A DNA stretch of 22,795 nt, taken from positions 1 through 22,795 of the forward strand of contig JBKPNX010000116.1 of the NCBI GenBank assembly GCA_046732855.1. Direction: 5' to 3'. Shown piece after piece: positions 7,113-14,674 of this stretch (within the stretch, counting starts at the first letter, position 1; each line of letters begins with the position of its first letter). The stretch is from JBKPNX01 sp046732855. GTDB lineage: Bacteria > Pseudomonadota > Alphaproteobacteria > Geminicoccales > Geminicoccaceae. A program made the translations under genes and the position numbers. The notes beneath the pieces were generated by a model. That model was given only the letters and a program-made list of their open reading frames with translations. It was not told the origin of the DNA and ran no database searches.

Positions 7113-8138
7113 CTATCCCTGGCCGCTCCTACGAAAGCGCGCGATCAGCGCACGCGCGGCTTGGGGTGGCAGCAGGCGCTCGCCGTCGACCTCCTGCTCG
7201 AGCTCACTCAGGAGCTCGGCCGTGGCGGGATCGGCACGCAGCGCATCGGCGAGCCCGGCCTGAACCTCGGCCCAGAGCCAGGCCTTGATCTGGCGCCCAC
7301 GCTTGGCGGCGAGCTCGCCGCTGTCTCCGAGCGCCCGGCGATGGCGCAGCACCGCCTGCCAGATTGCGGCGATACCATCCTCGTGCAGGGCCGAGCAGGC
7401 GAGCACCTCGGGCGTCCAGGCCGGCGTCGGCGGCCGCAGCAGCTGCAGCGCCGCGCGGTAATCGGCCTGCGCGCGCTTGGCCGCGGCGAGCAGCTCGCCG
7501 TCGGCCTTGTTGACCACGACGAGGTCGGCGAGCTCGACGATGCCGCGCTTGATCCCCTGCAGCTCGTCGCCGGCGCCCGGCGCGAGCAACAGGAGGAAGC
7601 AGTCGACCATGTCGGCGACCGCGCCCTCGCTCTGGCCGACGCCGACCGTCTCGATCACGACCACGGCGAAACCGGCGGCCTCGCAGGCGAGCGCCGCCTC
7701 GCGCGTGCGCCGCGTGACCCCGCCGAGCGTGCCGCCGGCGGGCGACGGGCGGACGAACGCTTCGGGCGCCTGGGCGAGCCGCTGCATGCGCGTCTTGTCG
7801 CCGAGTATCGACCCGCCGCTGCGCCGGCTCGACGGATCGACCGCGAGCACCGCGATCTCGTGTCCCTGCGCGATCACATGGCGCCCGAGCGCCTCGATGA
7901 AGGTCGACTTGCCGGCGCCGGGCGTGCCGGAGATGCCAAGACGCACCGCCTCGCCGGTGGCGGGCAGCAGCCGGTCGAGCAGCCGCTCCGCCTGCTCCTG
8001 ATGATCGAACCGGCGCGACTCGATCAGCGTGATCGCGCGCGCCAGCGCCCTCCGGTCACCGGAAAGGACACGCTGGGCCAAAGCCTCCAGGGCCGGGGTC
8101 ATCGCTACGTGGGCCAAGTGTCTTGTTAACATCGTCAT
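7113..8138 (-). CDS. meaB: Methylmalonyl-CoA mutase-associated GTPase MeaB (ArgK family)
   Basis: 341 residues, close to the usual family length. It is a G3E-type P-loop GTPase with Walker A GTPGAGKS (71-78), VDPSSRRSGGSILGDKTRM (100-118), the switch segment ETVGVGQSE (163-171), LLAPGAGDELQGIKRG (184-199) and the guanine-specificity motif NKAD (210-213). MeaB loads and protects adenosylcobalamin-dependent methylmalonyl-CoA mutase in propionate metabolism. No mutase gene is in the window. No good ribosome binding site precedes ATG 8138; ATG 8100-8102 (codon 13) is an equally possible start. The start lies only 33 nt from the divergent antitoxin gene, so their promoters must overlap. Confidence 0.92.
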   Translation of the reverse strand: MTMLTRHLAHVAMTPALEALAQRVLSGDRRALARAITLIESRRFDHQEQAERLLDRLLPATGEAVRLGISGTPGAGKSTFIEALGRHVIAQGHEIAVLAVDPSSRRSGGSILGDKTRMQRLAQAPEAFVRPSPAGGTLGGVTRRTREAALACEAAGFAVVVIETVGVGQSEGAVADMVDCFLLLLAPGAGDELQGIKRGIVELADLVVVNKADGELLAAAKRAQADYRAALQLLRPPTPAWTPEVLACSALHEDGIAAIWQAVLRHRRALGDSGELAAKRGRQIKAWLWAEVQAGLADALRADPATAELLSELEQEVDGERLLPPQAARALIARFRRSGQG

Positions 8139-8171
8139 TGCTTGCTAACTTGCGGTAAGGAGGGCGCGCGC

Positions 8172-8414
8172 ATGAAAACGGTGACGATCGGGGCACGGAT
8201 CAGCGAAGCGCTCCATCGTGATCTCGCGAAACTGGCGGCGGCTACCGGCCGCTCGAAATCGTGGCTCGTGGCCGATGCCTTGAGCAGCTACGTGCAGTCG
8301 GAAAAGGCGTTCATCGAGGCGGTCGAAGAAGGGATCAGGGCTGCCGAGGAAGGTCGCCTCGTCGATCATGACGCCGTGGTCGCTGAATTTGAGCGACGTT
8401 ACCGCTCCAGATGA
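8172..8414 (+). CDS. ParD/CopG-type ribbon-helix-helix antitoxin
   Basis: 80 residues. The N-terminal strand KTVTIGARIS and the helix containing GRSKSWLVADAL form a ribbon-helix-helix DNA-binding domain. The acidic C-terminal half (EAVEEGIRAAEEGRL and onward) is the usual toxin-wrapping segment. I placed the start at ATG 8172 because AAGGAGG lies 8 nt upstream; the TTG at 8142 would add ten residues before this site. The stop overlaps the toxin start (ATGA). In the family the dimer represses its own promoter alone or with the toxin, and here that promoter overlaps the meaB start. Confidence 0.88.
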   Translation: MKTVTIGARISEALHRDLAKLAAATGRSKSWLVADALSSYVQSEKAFIEAVEEGIRAAEEGRLVDHDAVVAEFERRYRSR

Positions 8415-8719
8415 GAGTCCGCTGGACTGATCCGGCGCAAACCGATTTTCTGGAGATCCTCGACTACATTGCGCGTGACAATCCGGCGGCGGCGGAGCGG
8501 GTTGGGCAGCGGCTGCTGTCGGCAATCGACGGTTTGACGTCACAACCGCGCCTTGGCCGGCCGGGCAGGATTGCGGGGACGCGTGAGCTGGTGATTCCAA
8601 AGCTGCCCTACGTCGCAATCTATAGGATTGTCGAAGCCGGGCGTGCAGCCATGAGCCAGGTCGAAGTGCTGCGGGTCGTCCACGGCGCGCGGCAGTGGCC
8701 GAGCAACGGCCCGGGATAG
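8411..8719 (+). CDS. ParE/RelE-superfamily toxin
   Basis: 102 residues, the family's usual size. Recognisable segments are MRVRWTDPAQTDFLEI.DYIA at the N-terminus, QPRLGRPGRIAGTRELVI in the middle and YVAIYRI....VEVLRVVHGARQW at the C-terminus, the typical plasmid-stabilisation/ParE pattern. The start overlaps the antitoxin stop by 4 nt, giving a coupled two-gene operon. ParE members poison DNA gyrase while RelE members cut ribosome-bound mRNA; the sequence resembles ParE more, but the target cannot be decided here. The gene ends 12 nt from the convergent polA stop. Confidence 0.87.
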   Translation: MRVRWTDPAQTDFLEILDYIARDNPAAAERVGQRLLSAIDGLTSQPRLGRPGRIAGTRELVIPKLPYVAIYRIVEAGRAAMSQVEVLRVVHGARQWPSNGPG

Positions 8720-8731
8720 AGTGGGCCGGCC

Positions 8732-11458
8732 TCAGTGCGCGGCGTCCCAGTTGGGACCGACGCCGACGTCGACCACCAGCGGCACGTCCAGATGGGCGGC
8801 GTGCATCATCACGTCGCGGATCAGGTCGGCGGTCGGCTCGACCTCGTCCTCGGGCACCTCGAACACCAGCTCGTCGTGGACCTGGAGCAGCATGCGGGCG
8901 CCGAGATTGGACTGACTGAGCGCCCGGTCGGCGCGGATCATCGCCCGTTTCATGATGTCGGCGGCGCTGCCCTGGATCGGCGCGTTGATCGCCGCGCGCT
9001 CGGCGTAGCCTCGGCGCGAGGGATTGCCGCTGTTGATCTCGGGCGTCGCGCACAGGCGGCCGAACAGGGTCGTGACGTAGCCGTAGGTGCGCGCCTCCGC
9101 CTTGGCGCGCTCCATGTAGTCGCGGATGCCGGGATATTGCTCGAAGTACGCCTCGATGTAGTGGCGGGCGACGTCGAACTCGATGCCGAGCCTCTGGGCG
9201 AGACCGAACGCGCCGATGCCGTAGATGATGCCGTAGTTGATCATCTTGGCGTTGCGGCGCAACAGCGGGTCCATCCGCTCGATCGGCACGCCGAACATCT
9301 GCGACGCGGTCACCGCATGCACGTCGACGTCCCGGGCGAACGCCTCCTTCAGCGCGGCGATCCCGGCCATGTGGGCGAGCACGCGCAGCTCGATCTGCGA
9401 GTAGTCGGCGGACAGCAGCAGGTGGCCGTCCTCGGCGATGAAAGCGCGGCGGATCCTGCGCCCTTCCTCGGTGCGGATCGGGATGTTCTGCAGATTCGGA
9501 TCATTCGAGGACAGCCGCCCGGTCGAGGTCGCGGCCATGGCGTACGAGGTGTGCACCCGGCCGTCCGGCCCGATCTCCTGGATCAGGGCGTCGGTATAGG
9601 TGCCGGTGAGCTTCTGCAGCTGGCGCCAGTCGAGCACGGCGCGCGGCAGCGGGTGCCCTTGCGCCGCGAGGCCTTCGAGGATGTCGGCGGCGGTGCCGTG
9701 GCTGCCGGTGCGCGTCTTGCGCGCGCTGTCGAGGCCCTGCTCGTCGAACAGAATCTCGCCGAGCTGCTTGGGCGAGCCGAGATTAAACATCCGCCCGGCC
9801 AGCCGGTATGCCTCGCCCTCGAGCTCGGCCATGCGCGCGCCGAAATCGGCAGACAGCTGGCGCAGCATCGCCGGATCGACCCTGATGCCACGCCGCTCCA
9901 TGGCCGCGACCACCGCGATCAGCGGCCGCTCGATCGTTTCGTACACGCGCGTGCGCCGTTCGCGCGCGAGCGCCAGCTTGAGCGCGCCATGCAGGCGCAA
10001 GGCCGCCGCGGCGCAGCCGGCGGCATAGGTCGCGGCCTGCTCGACCGGCACCTTGTCGAACGGGATCTGCTTGCGTCCGCTGCCGCACACCGCCTCGTAC
10101 GGCATCATCGCATGCTCGAGGTGCAGCTCGGCAAGCTCCTCGAGGCCGTGGCCGTGACGCGCCCCGTCGAGCACGTAGGAGAGCAGCATCACGTCGTCGT
10201 ACGGCGCGACCTCGAGCCCGTAGCGGGCGAGCACGGTCTGATGGTACTTCAGATTGTGCCCGACCTTGAGCACGGCAGGATCCTCGAGCACCGGGCGCAG
10301 GCGCTCGAGCGCCTCGCCGCGCGGCGCCTGACTGGCGGCCAGCGTGCCGAACTCATCCCGGTGCGCGAGCGGCACGTAGCAGGCCTCGCCCTCGCCGACC
10401 GCGAGCGACAGGCCGACCAGCTCGGCGCGGGCGACGTTGGCCGAGGTGGTCGTGCAGGCGAGCGCCAGGAGGCCGTGCGCGCTCGCCCGGTCGAGCCAGG
10501 CATCGAGCGCGGCGAGGTCGCGCACGGTCGCGTATTCGGCCGCGGCGGCGGCTTGCTCGCGTTCGGGCACCGGCGCTTGCGCAAGGCGATTCGCGAGCGG
10601 CTCGATCCGCTGGGCGAGCGAGCGGAAACCGTGCCGGCGCGCGAAATCCAGGAGTCCCCGATAGTCGAGCTCGCCGACGTGCACGTCGCCGAGCGGGCAG
10701 AGCGACGGCACCGTATCGCACAAGGTGACCAGACGCTGCGACACGCGCGCCTGCTCGGCGTGCCCCAGCAGATTCTCGCGGCGCTTGGGCTGGCGGATTG
10801 TGGCGGCGTGGGCGAGCAGGCCTTCCAGATCGCCGAATTCCTGGAGCAGCTGCGCCGCGGTCTTGACCCCGATGCCGGGCACGCCCGGCACGTTGTCGGA
10901 GGTGTCGCCGGCGAGCGCCAGCACGTCGCGCACCAGCTCCGGGCCGACCCCGAAGCGCGCGATCACCTCCGCGCGGTCGATCGCTTTCTGTTTCATCGGG
11001 TCGTACATCTGCACGCCCTGGCGGATCAGCTGCATCAGGTCCTTGTCCGAGGAGACGATGATCACCTCGCGCCCGGCGGCCTCGGCTTCGCGGGCGTAGG
11101 TCGCGATGATGTCGTCCGCCTCGTAGCCCTCGAGCTCGATCACCGGCAGGCCGAGCGCCGCCGCCGCCTCGCGCACCAGCGGGAACTGCGGGACGAGATC
11201 GTCGGGCGGCTCCATGCGGTTGGCCTTGTAGCCGTCGTAGATCGCGTCGCGAAAGCTCGCCTTGCCCTTGTCGAACACCACCAGCAGCTGATCGCCCGGC
11301 ATGTCCTGGACCAGGCGGAACAGCATGTTGCAGAAGCCGAACACGGCGCCGACCGGCACGCCGCTCGGGTCGGTCAGCGGCGGCAGCGCGAAGAACGCGC
11401 GGAAGATGTAACCCGACCCGTCGACCAGGACGAGGCGGGGGCGGGCAGGCTCGGGCAT
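8732..11458 (-). CDS. polA: DNA polymerase I with degenerate 3'-5' exonuclease domain
   Basis: 908 residues from ATG 11458, where MPEPARPRLVLVDGSGYIFR gives the usual PolA start; the frame runs 113 codons further upstream without homology. The 5' nuclease domain (1-290) is complete (DGSGYIFRAF, EGYEADD, SSDKDLMQL, LAGDTSDNVPG). The polymerase domain is complete: TGRLSSNDPNLQNIP, motif A DYSQIELR, motif B RRNAKMINYGIIYG and motif C QVHDELVFEV. In the middle domain all four carboxylates that bind the exonuclease metals in E. coli (D355, E357, D424, D501) are replaced, by A334, T336, H406 and C482, so proofreading should be absent. Residue 742, equivalent to E. coli F762, is Tyr. Role: Okazaki-fragment maturation and gap repair. 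No strong ribosome binding site is seen before the chosen ATG. Confidence 0.95.
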   Translation of the reverse strand: MPEPARPRLVLVDGSGYIFRAFFALPPLTDPSGVPVGAVFGFCNMLFRLVQDMPGDQLLVVFDKGKASFRDAIYDGYKANRMEPPDDLVPQFPLVREAAAALGLPVIELEGYEADDIIATYAREAEAAGREVIIVSSDKDLMQLIRQGVQMYDPMKQKAIDRAEVIARFGVGPELVRDVLALAGDTSDNVPGVPGIGVKTAAQLLQEFGDLEGLLAHAATIRQPKRRENLLGHAEQARVSQRLVTLCDTVPSLCPLGDVHVGELDYRGLLDFARRHGFRSLAQRIEPLANRLAQAPVPEREQAAAAAEYATVRDLAALDAWLDRASAHGLLALACTTTSANVARAELVGLSLAVGEGEACYVPLAHRDEFGTLAASQAPRGEALERLRPVLEDPAVLKVGHNLKYHQTVLARYGLEVAPYDDVMLLSYVLDGARHGHGLEELAELHLEHAMMPYEAVCGSGRKQIPFDKVPVEQAATYAAGCAAAALRLHGALKLALARERRTRVYETIERPLIAVVAAMERRGIRVDPAMLRQLSADFGARMAELEGEAYRLAGRMFNLGSPKQLGEILFDEQGLDSARKTRTGSHGTAADILEGLAAQGHPLPRAVLDWRQLQKLTGTYTDALIQEIGPDGRVHTSYAMAATSTGRLSSNDPNLQNIPIRTEEGRRIRRAFIAEDGHLLLSADYSQIELRVLAHMAGIAALKEAFARDVDVHAVTASQMFGVPIERMDPLLRRNAKMINYGIIYGIGAFGLAQRLGIEFDVARHYIEAYFEQYPGIRDYMERAKAEARTYGYVTTLFGRLCATPEINSGNPSRRGYAERAAINAPIQGSAADIMKRAMIRADRALSQSNLGARMLLQVHDELVFEVPEDEVEPTADLIRDVMMHAAHLDVPLVVDVGVGPNWDAAH

Positions 11459-11608
11459 GGCCGGCTCGATCGCTGTGGTCGCCGCCAACATAGGCAAGCG
11501 AGCCGCCGGAAGCCAGATCGCAAAGCGCTGGCAGACGACCTGGCGCATGAGCCATCGCCGTGCGCACGGCACGACCCGCCTCGGCGTGGCTCCAAACGTT
11601 AACTCGTT

Positions 11609-11645
11609 GAAAAGGCCCGGACGCTCGGGTTCGTTTGGCCTTTCC
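11609..11645 (-). terminator. Possible terminator downstream of the BMP/ATPase genes
   Basis: On the minus strand AAAGGCC and GGCCTTTT can pair around a loop that itself holds CCCG/CGGG, ending in a short T run. It lies about 55 nt beyond the stop of the ATPase gene and before polA, so it would separate the two transcripts. The long loop makes it only a moderate candidate. Confidence 0.35.
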
Positions 11646-11699
11646 GGGGCGGCGCGCGCACCCGCTCGAGGGCCGCCGCCTGATCGCGGCCGGCCGGGA

Positions 11700-13274
11700 T
11701 CACGCCGCGCGGGCGTCGTCGGTGACGCCGGCCATGAGCAGGCCGATGCGCCGCTCGTCGGCCTCGGCCGCGGCGAGCTCGCCGGTGATCGTGCCATCGA
11801 ACATCACGAGGATGCGATCGGCGAGCGACAGGATCTCGTCCAGCTCGACCGAGACGAGGAGCACCGCCTTGCCGGCGTCGCGCATGGCGATCAGGCGTTT
11901 GTGGATGAACTCGATCGCGCCGATGTCGACGCCACGGGTCGGCTGGCCGACCAGCAGCAGGTCGGGGTCGTGCTCCAGCTCGCGCGCGAGCACCAGCTTC
12001 TGCTGGTTGCCGCCCGAGAACGAGCGCGCCTTGAGCAGCGCGTCGCCGGGGCGCACGTCGTAGCCGCGCATCCAGCGCAGGCAGGTGCCGATGATGCCAC
12101 CCGTGTTGAGGAAACCGTGGCGGCTGTAGTCCGGGTCGAGCTGATAGCCGAGAATCGCGTTCTCGTACGCCGCGAACTCGGGCACCAGCCCCATGCGCAG
12201 CCGGTCCTCGGGCACGTGGCCGAGGCCGTGCGTGCGGGCGTGGGCGACCGCATCGATCGGGTGACCCTTGATCGCGACCCGGCCGCCGGCGATCGGCCGG
12301 ATGCCGGCGAGCGCTTCGAGCAGCTCCGACTGGCCGTTGCCCGCAACGCCGGCGATGCCGACGATCTCGCCTTCCCGTACCGTGAAGCTGATGCCCTTGA
12401 TCCGCATCACCCCGGCGCCGTCGCGCACCACCAGGTCCGCCACCTCGAGCACCGGCGCCCCTGGCCGAGCAGGTCCCTTGTCGACGCGCAGCAGCACCTT
12501 GCGCCCGACCATCAGCTCGGCGAGCTCCTCGCTCGAGGTGTCGGCGGTGCGGCGATGCGCCACCATCTCGCCCCGGCGCATCACCGAGACGTTGTCGGTC
12601 ACCGCCATGATCTCGCGCAGCTTGTGGGTGATCAGCACCACGGTGCGCCCCTGGTCGCGCAGATTGCGCAGAATGCGGAACAGGTGGTCGGCTTCCTGCG
12701 GGGTCAGCGCCCCGGTTGGCTCATCGAGGATCAGGATGCGCGCGCCGCGGAACAGCGCCTTCAGGATCTCGACCCGCTGCTGCACGCCGACCGGCAGATC
12801 CGCGACCCGGGCGTCGAGATCGACCTCGAGCCCGTATTCCCGCTCCAGCAGGGCGATCTCCTTGCGCGCGCGCCGAGCACCCTCGGCGAGCGTCATGCCG
12901 CCCTCGGCGCCGAGCAGCAGGTTCTCGAGCACCGTGAACGGCTCGACGAGCATGAAGTGCTGGTGGACCATGCCGATCCCGGCGCGGATCGCATCCTCGG
13001 GGCCGTGGATCTGGCGCTCGTGGCCGTCGACCCGGATGACGCCGCGCTCGGCCTGATAGTAGCCGTAGAGAATGTTCATCAGCGTCGACTTGCCGGCGCC
13101 GTTCTCGCCGACGATGCCGTGGATCGTGCCGCGGGGGATCCGCAGGTCGACGTTGCGGTTGGCATGGACCGGACCGAAGCGCTTGTCGATGCCGACCAGC
13201 TCGACCGCAGGGACGGCGCCCGGGGTCGCAGACGGCTCAGTTACCTCTTGCGCGGCGGGCGCGGCCAAGCCCAC
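11700..13274 (-). CDS. ABC transporter ATPase with two ATP-binding domains (simple sugar/nucleoside, BMP-associated)
   Basis: 524 residues with two nucleotide-binding domains in tandem, as in RbsA/NupO-type ATPases. Domain 1 has GENGAGKST, signature VGVQQR and Walker B ILILDEP. Domain 2 has the typical degenerate P-loop GVAGNGQSE, signature SFSGGNQQK and LLLVGQPTRGVD. It powers uptake together with the BMP-family binding protein encoded 15 nt upstream (13290-14273). Start is the GTG at 13274, preceded by a G-rich CGGGGAC; the spacing is short, so the exact start is uncertain. The two permease genes that usually follow such an ATPase are not here: polA comes next. Confidence 0.9.
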   Translation of the reverse strand: MGLAAPAAQEVTEPSATPGAVPAVELVGIDKRFGPVHANRNVDLRIPRGTIHGIVGENGAGKSTLMNILYGYYQAERGVIRVDGHERQIHGPEDAIRAGIGMVHQHFMLVEPFTVLENLLLGAEGGMTLAEGARRARKEIALLEREYGLEVDLDARVADLPVGVQQRVEILKALFRGARILILDEPTGALTPQEADHLFRILRNLRDQGRTVVLITHKLREIMAVTDNVSVMRRGEMVAHRRTADTSSEELAELMVGRKVLLRVDKGPARPGAPVLEVADLVVRDGAGVMRIKGISFTVREGEIVGIAGVAGNGQSELLEALAGIRPIAGGRVAIKGHPIDAVAHARTHGLGHVPEDRLRMGLVPEFAAYENAILGYQLDPDYSRHGFLNTGGIIGTCLRWMRGYDVRPGDALLKARSFSGGNQQKLVLARELEHDPDLLLVGQPTRGVDIGAIEFIHKRLIAMRDAGKAVLLVSVELDEILSLADRILVMFDGTITGELAAAEADERRIGLLMAGVTDDARAA

Positions 13275-13289
13275 GTCCCCGGCGCGAGC

Positions 13290-14273
13290 CTATTGGGTCG
13301 AATAATAGTCGGTGACCTCAAGCTCGCCGGATATGATTTTCGCCTTGGCCGCCTCGAGCTTGGCCTCCATCTCCGGGGTGATCAGCGCGCGGTTGTTGTC
13401 GTCGAGCGCGTAGCCCACGCCGTCCTCGGCGAGGCCGAGGTTCTGCGTGCCGGTCTTCAGCGTGCCTGCCTTGGCGTCCTTGAACGCGTTGTACACCGCG
13501 ACGTCGACCCGCTTGAGCATCGAGGTCAGCACGCTCCCGGGATGTAGATAATTCTGGTTGCTGTCGACGCCGATCGACAGCTTGCCGGAATCGGCCGCGG
13601 CCTGGAGCACCCCGAGGCCGGTGCCGCCGGCCGCGGCGTAGACGACGTCGGCGCCGCGGTCGAACTGGCTCTGGGCGAGCTCGGCGCCCTTGGCCGGATC
13701 GTTCCAGGCCGCGGGCGTCGTCCCGGTCATGTTGACGAACACCTCGGCGTCCGGATCGACGTACTTGACGCCCTGCTGATAGCCGTGGGCGAAGTTGCGG
13801 ATCAGCGGGATGTCCATGCCGCCGACGAAGCCGACCTTGCCGGTCTGGGACGCCATCGCCGCCGCCATGCCGACCAGGAACGAGCCCTCGTGCTCCTTGA
13901 ACACGACCGACTGCACGTTCGGCTGGTCGACCGTCGAGTCGATGATCACGAACTTGGTATCGGGGAACTCCTTCGCGATCTGCTCGAGCGGCGTGGCGAA
14001 TGAGAAACCGACCGCGACCACCACGTTCGCGCCACGCCGCGCCATGCGCCTGAGCGCCTGGTCGCGCTGGGACTCGTTGGTGACCTCGAACTCCAGATAT
14101 GAGATTCCGGTCTCGTCCTTGAACTTTTCGGCGCCGTGGTAGGCGGCCTCGTTGAAGGATTTGTCGAATTTGCCGCCCATGTCGAAGATGATGGCCGGCG
14201 TGAAGTCCTGGGCCGATGCGGCGCCTGCGGTGAGCATGCCGGCCGCGAGCGCGCCAAGAAGTCCCTTGTGCAT
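13290..14273 (-). CDS. BMP/PnrA-family periplasmic substrate-binding protein
   Basis: 327 residues from ATG 14273, preceded by AGGGGG about 6 nt upstream; GTG 14288 would add five residues. A signal peptide (MHKGLLGALAAGMLTAGAASA, cleavage before Q) without a lipobox cysteine indicates a soluble periplasmic protein. The family segments are clear: FDMGGKFDKSFNEAAYHGAE near the N-terminus, FVGGMDIPLIRNFAHGY in the middle and GVDSNQNY towards the C-terminus. BMP proteins bind purine nucleosides or related ligands (PnrA, Med/BmpA) and deliver them to an ABC importer whose ATPase is encoded just downstream. The substrate cannot be read from the sequence; nucleosides are the most likely guess. Confidence 0.92.
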   Translation of the reverse strand: MHKGLLGALAAGMLTAGAASAQDFTPAIIFDMGGKFDKSFNEAAYHGAEKFKDETGISYLEFEVTNESQRDQALRRMARRGANVVVAVGFSFATPLEQIAKEFPDTKFVIIDSTVDQPNVQSVVFKEHEGSFLVGMAAAMASQTGKVGFVGGMDIPLIRNFAHGYQQGVKYVDPDAEVFVNMTGTTPAAWNDPAKGAELAQSQFDRGADVVYAAAGGTGLGVLQAAADSGKLSIGVDSNQNYLHPGSVLTSMLKRVDVAVYNAFKDAKAGTLKTGTQNLGLAEDGVGYALDDNNRALITPEMEAKLEAAKAKIISGELEVTDYYSTQ

Positions 14274-14341
14274 CCCAGCCCCCTGCACTGATCCTGCTTG
14301 ATCTCAGGGTAGGCGAGGCCGGCGGAAATGCAAAGGGTTGC

Positions 14342-14366
14342 CGATGCGTCACGCTACGACGCAACG
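14342..14366. promoter_or_regulatory. Dyad symmetry upstream of the BMP gene, possible operator
   Basis: CGATGCGTC and GACGCAACG form 9-nt inverted arms (one mismatch) around a 7-nt spacer, about 70 nt upstream of the BMP start. The size and place fit a dimeric-regulator site. No regulator gene is next to it, so this is a weak inference. Confidence 0.3.
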
Positions 14367-14432
14367 TGCTTGTCGCCATTACCGAGCAGCTCCCGCAACA
14401 GCCTGCGGCGAAGCTCAGGGAGCCTCGGCGGC

Positions 14433-14583
14433 TCACTCCAGCTGCGCCGGCACGTGCACGCCGCCCGCCGCGTTGAGGTCGGCAACCGCCATCTCGGCGC
14501 CACGCTCCACCTGCTCCCTAGCCAGGAGTAATCGCCGGTGATCTGCGCGGCGGTACCGATCAGGATCTCCGCCTCTGGCCCCC
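14433..14583 (-). pseudogene. Relic of a LivJ-like branched-chain amino acid/receptor-family binding protein
   Basis: Two adjacent minus-strand frames join into one recognisable N-terminal block: AEILIGTAAQITGDYSWLG in the first frame, continued by EQVERGAEMAVADLNAAGG in another. Adding a single base at the G run (about 14517-14519) would restore the frame. This block is typical of the start of LivJ-type binding proteins (IxIG...TG...LG....GA.LAV.D.NAAGG). A stop follows at 14433-14435 and nothing downstream continues the family, and no signal peptide precedes it. So only about 40-50 codons remain. The flanking intergenic sequence (14274-14674) holds no other gene. Confidence 0.55.
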
Positions 14584-14674
14584 TTGCGATCTTGTCCATG
14601 GCGCCGCAAGACCTTTTCACCCCGCCTGTTCATGCCCATGATCACAGGCCGGACGACATACGCGAGGCGGGTCG

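Noticed and set aside
8735..11602. Plus-strand ORF of 955 codons opposite polA
   Set aside because: Antisense shadow of the highly GC-rich polA gene; composition is His/Arg/Glu-rich without any domain.
11457..13547. Plus-strand ORF of 696 codons opposite the ABC ATPase gene
   Set aside because: Antisense shadow; the opposite strand carries complete Walker and signature motifs.
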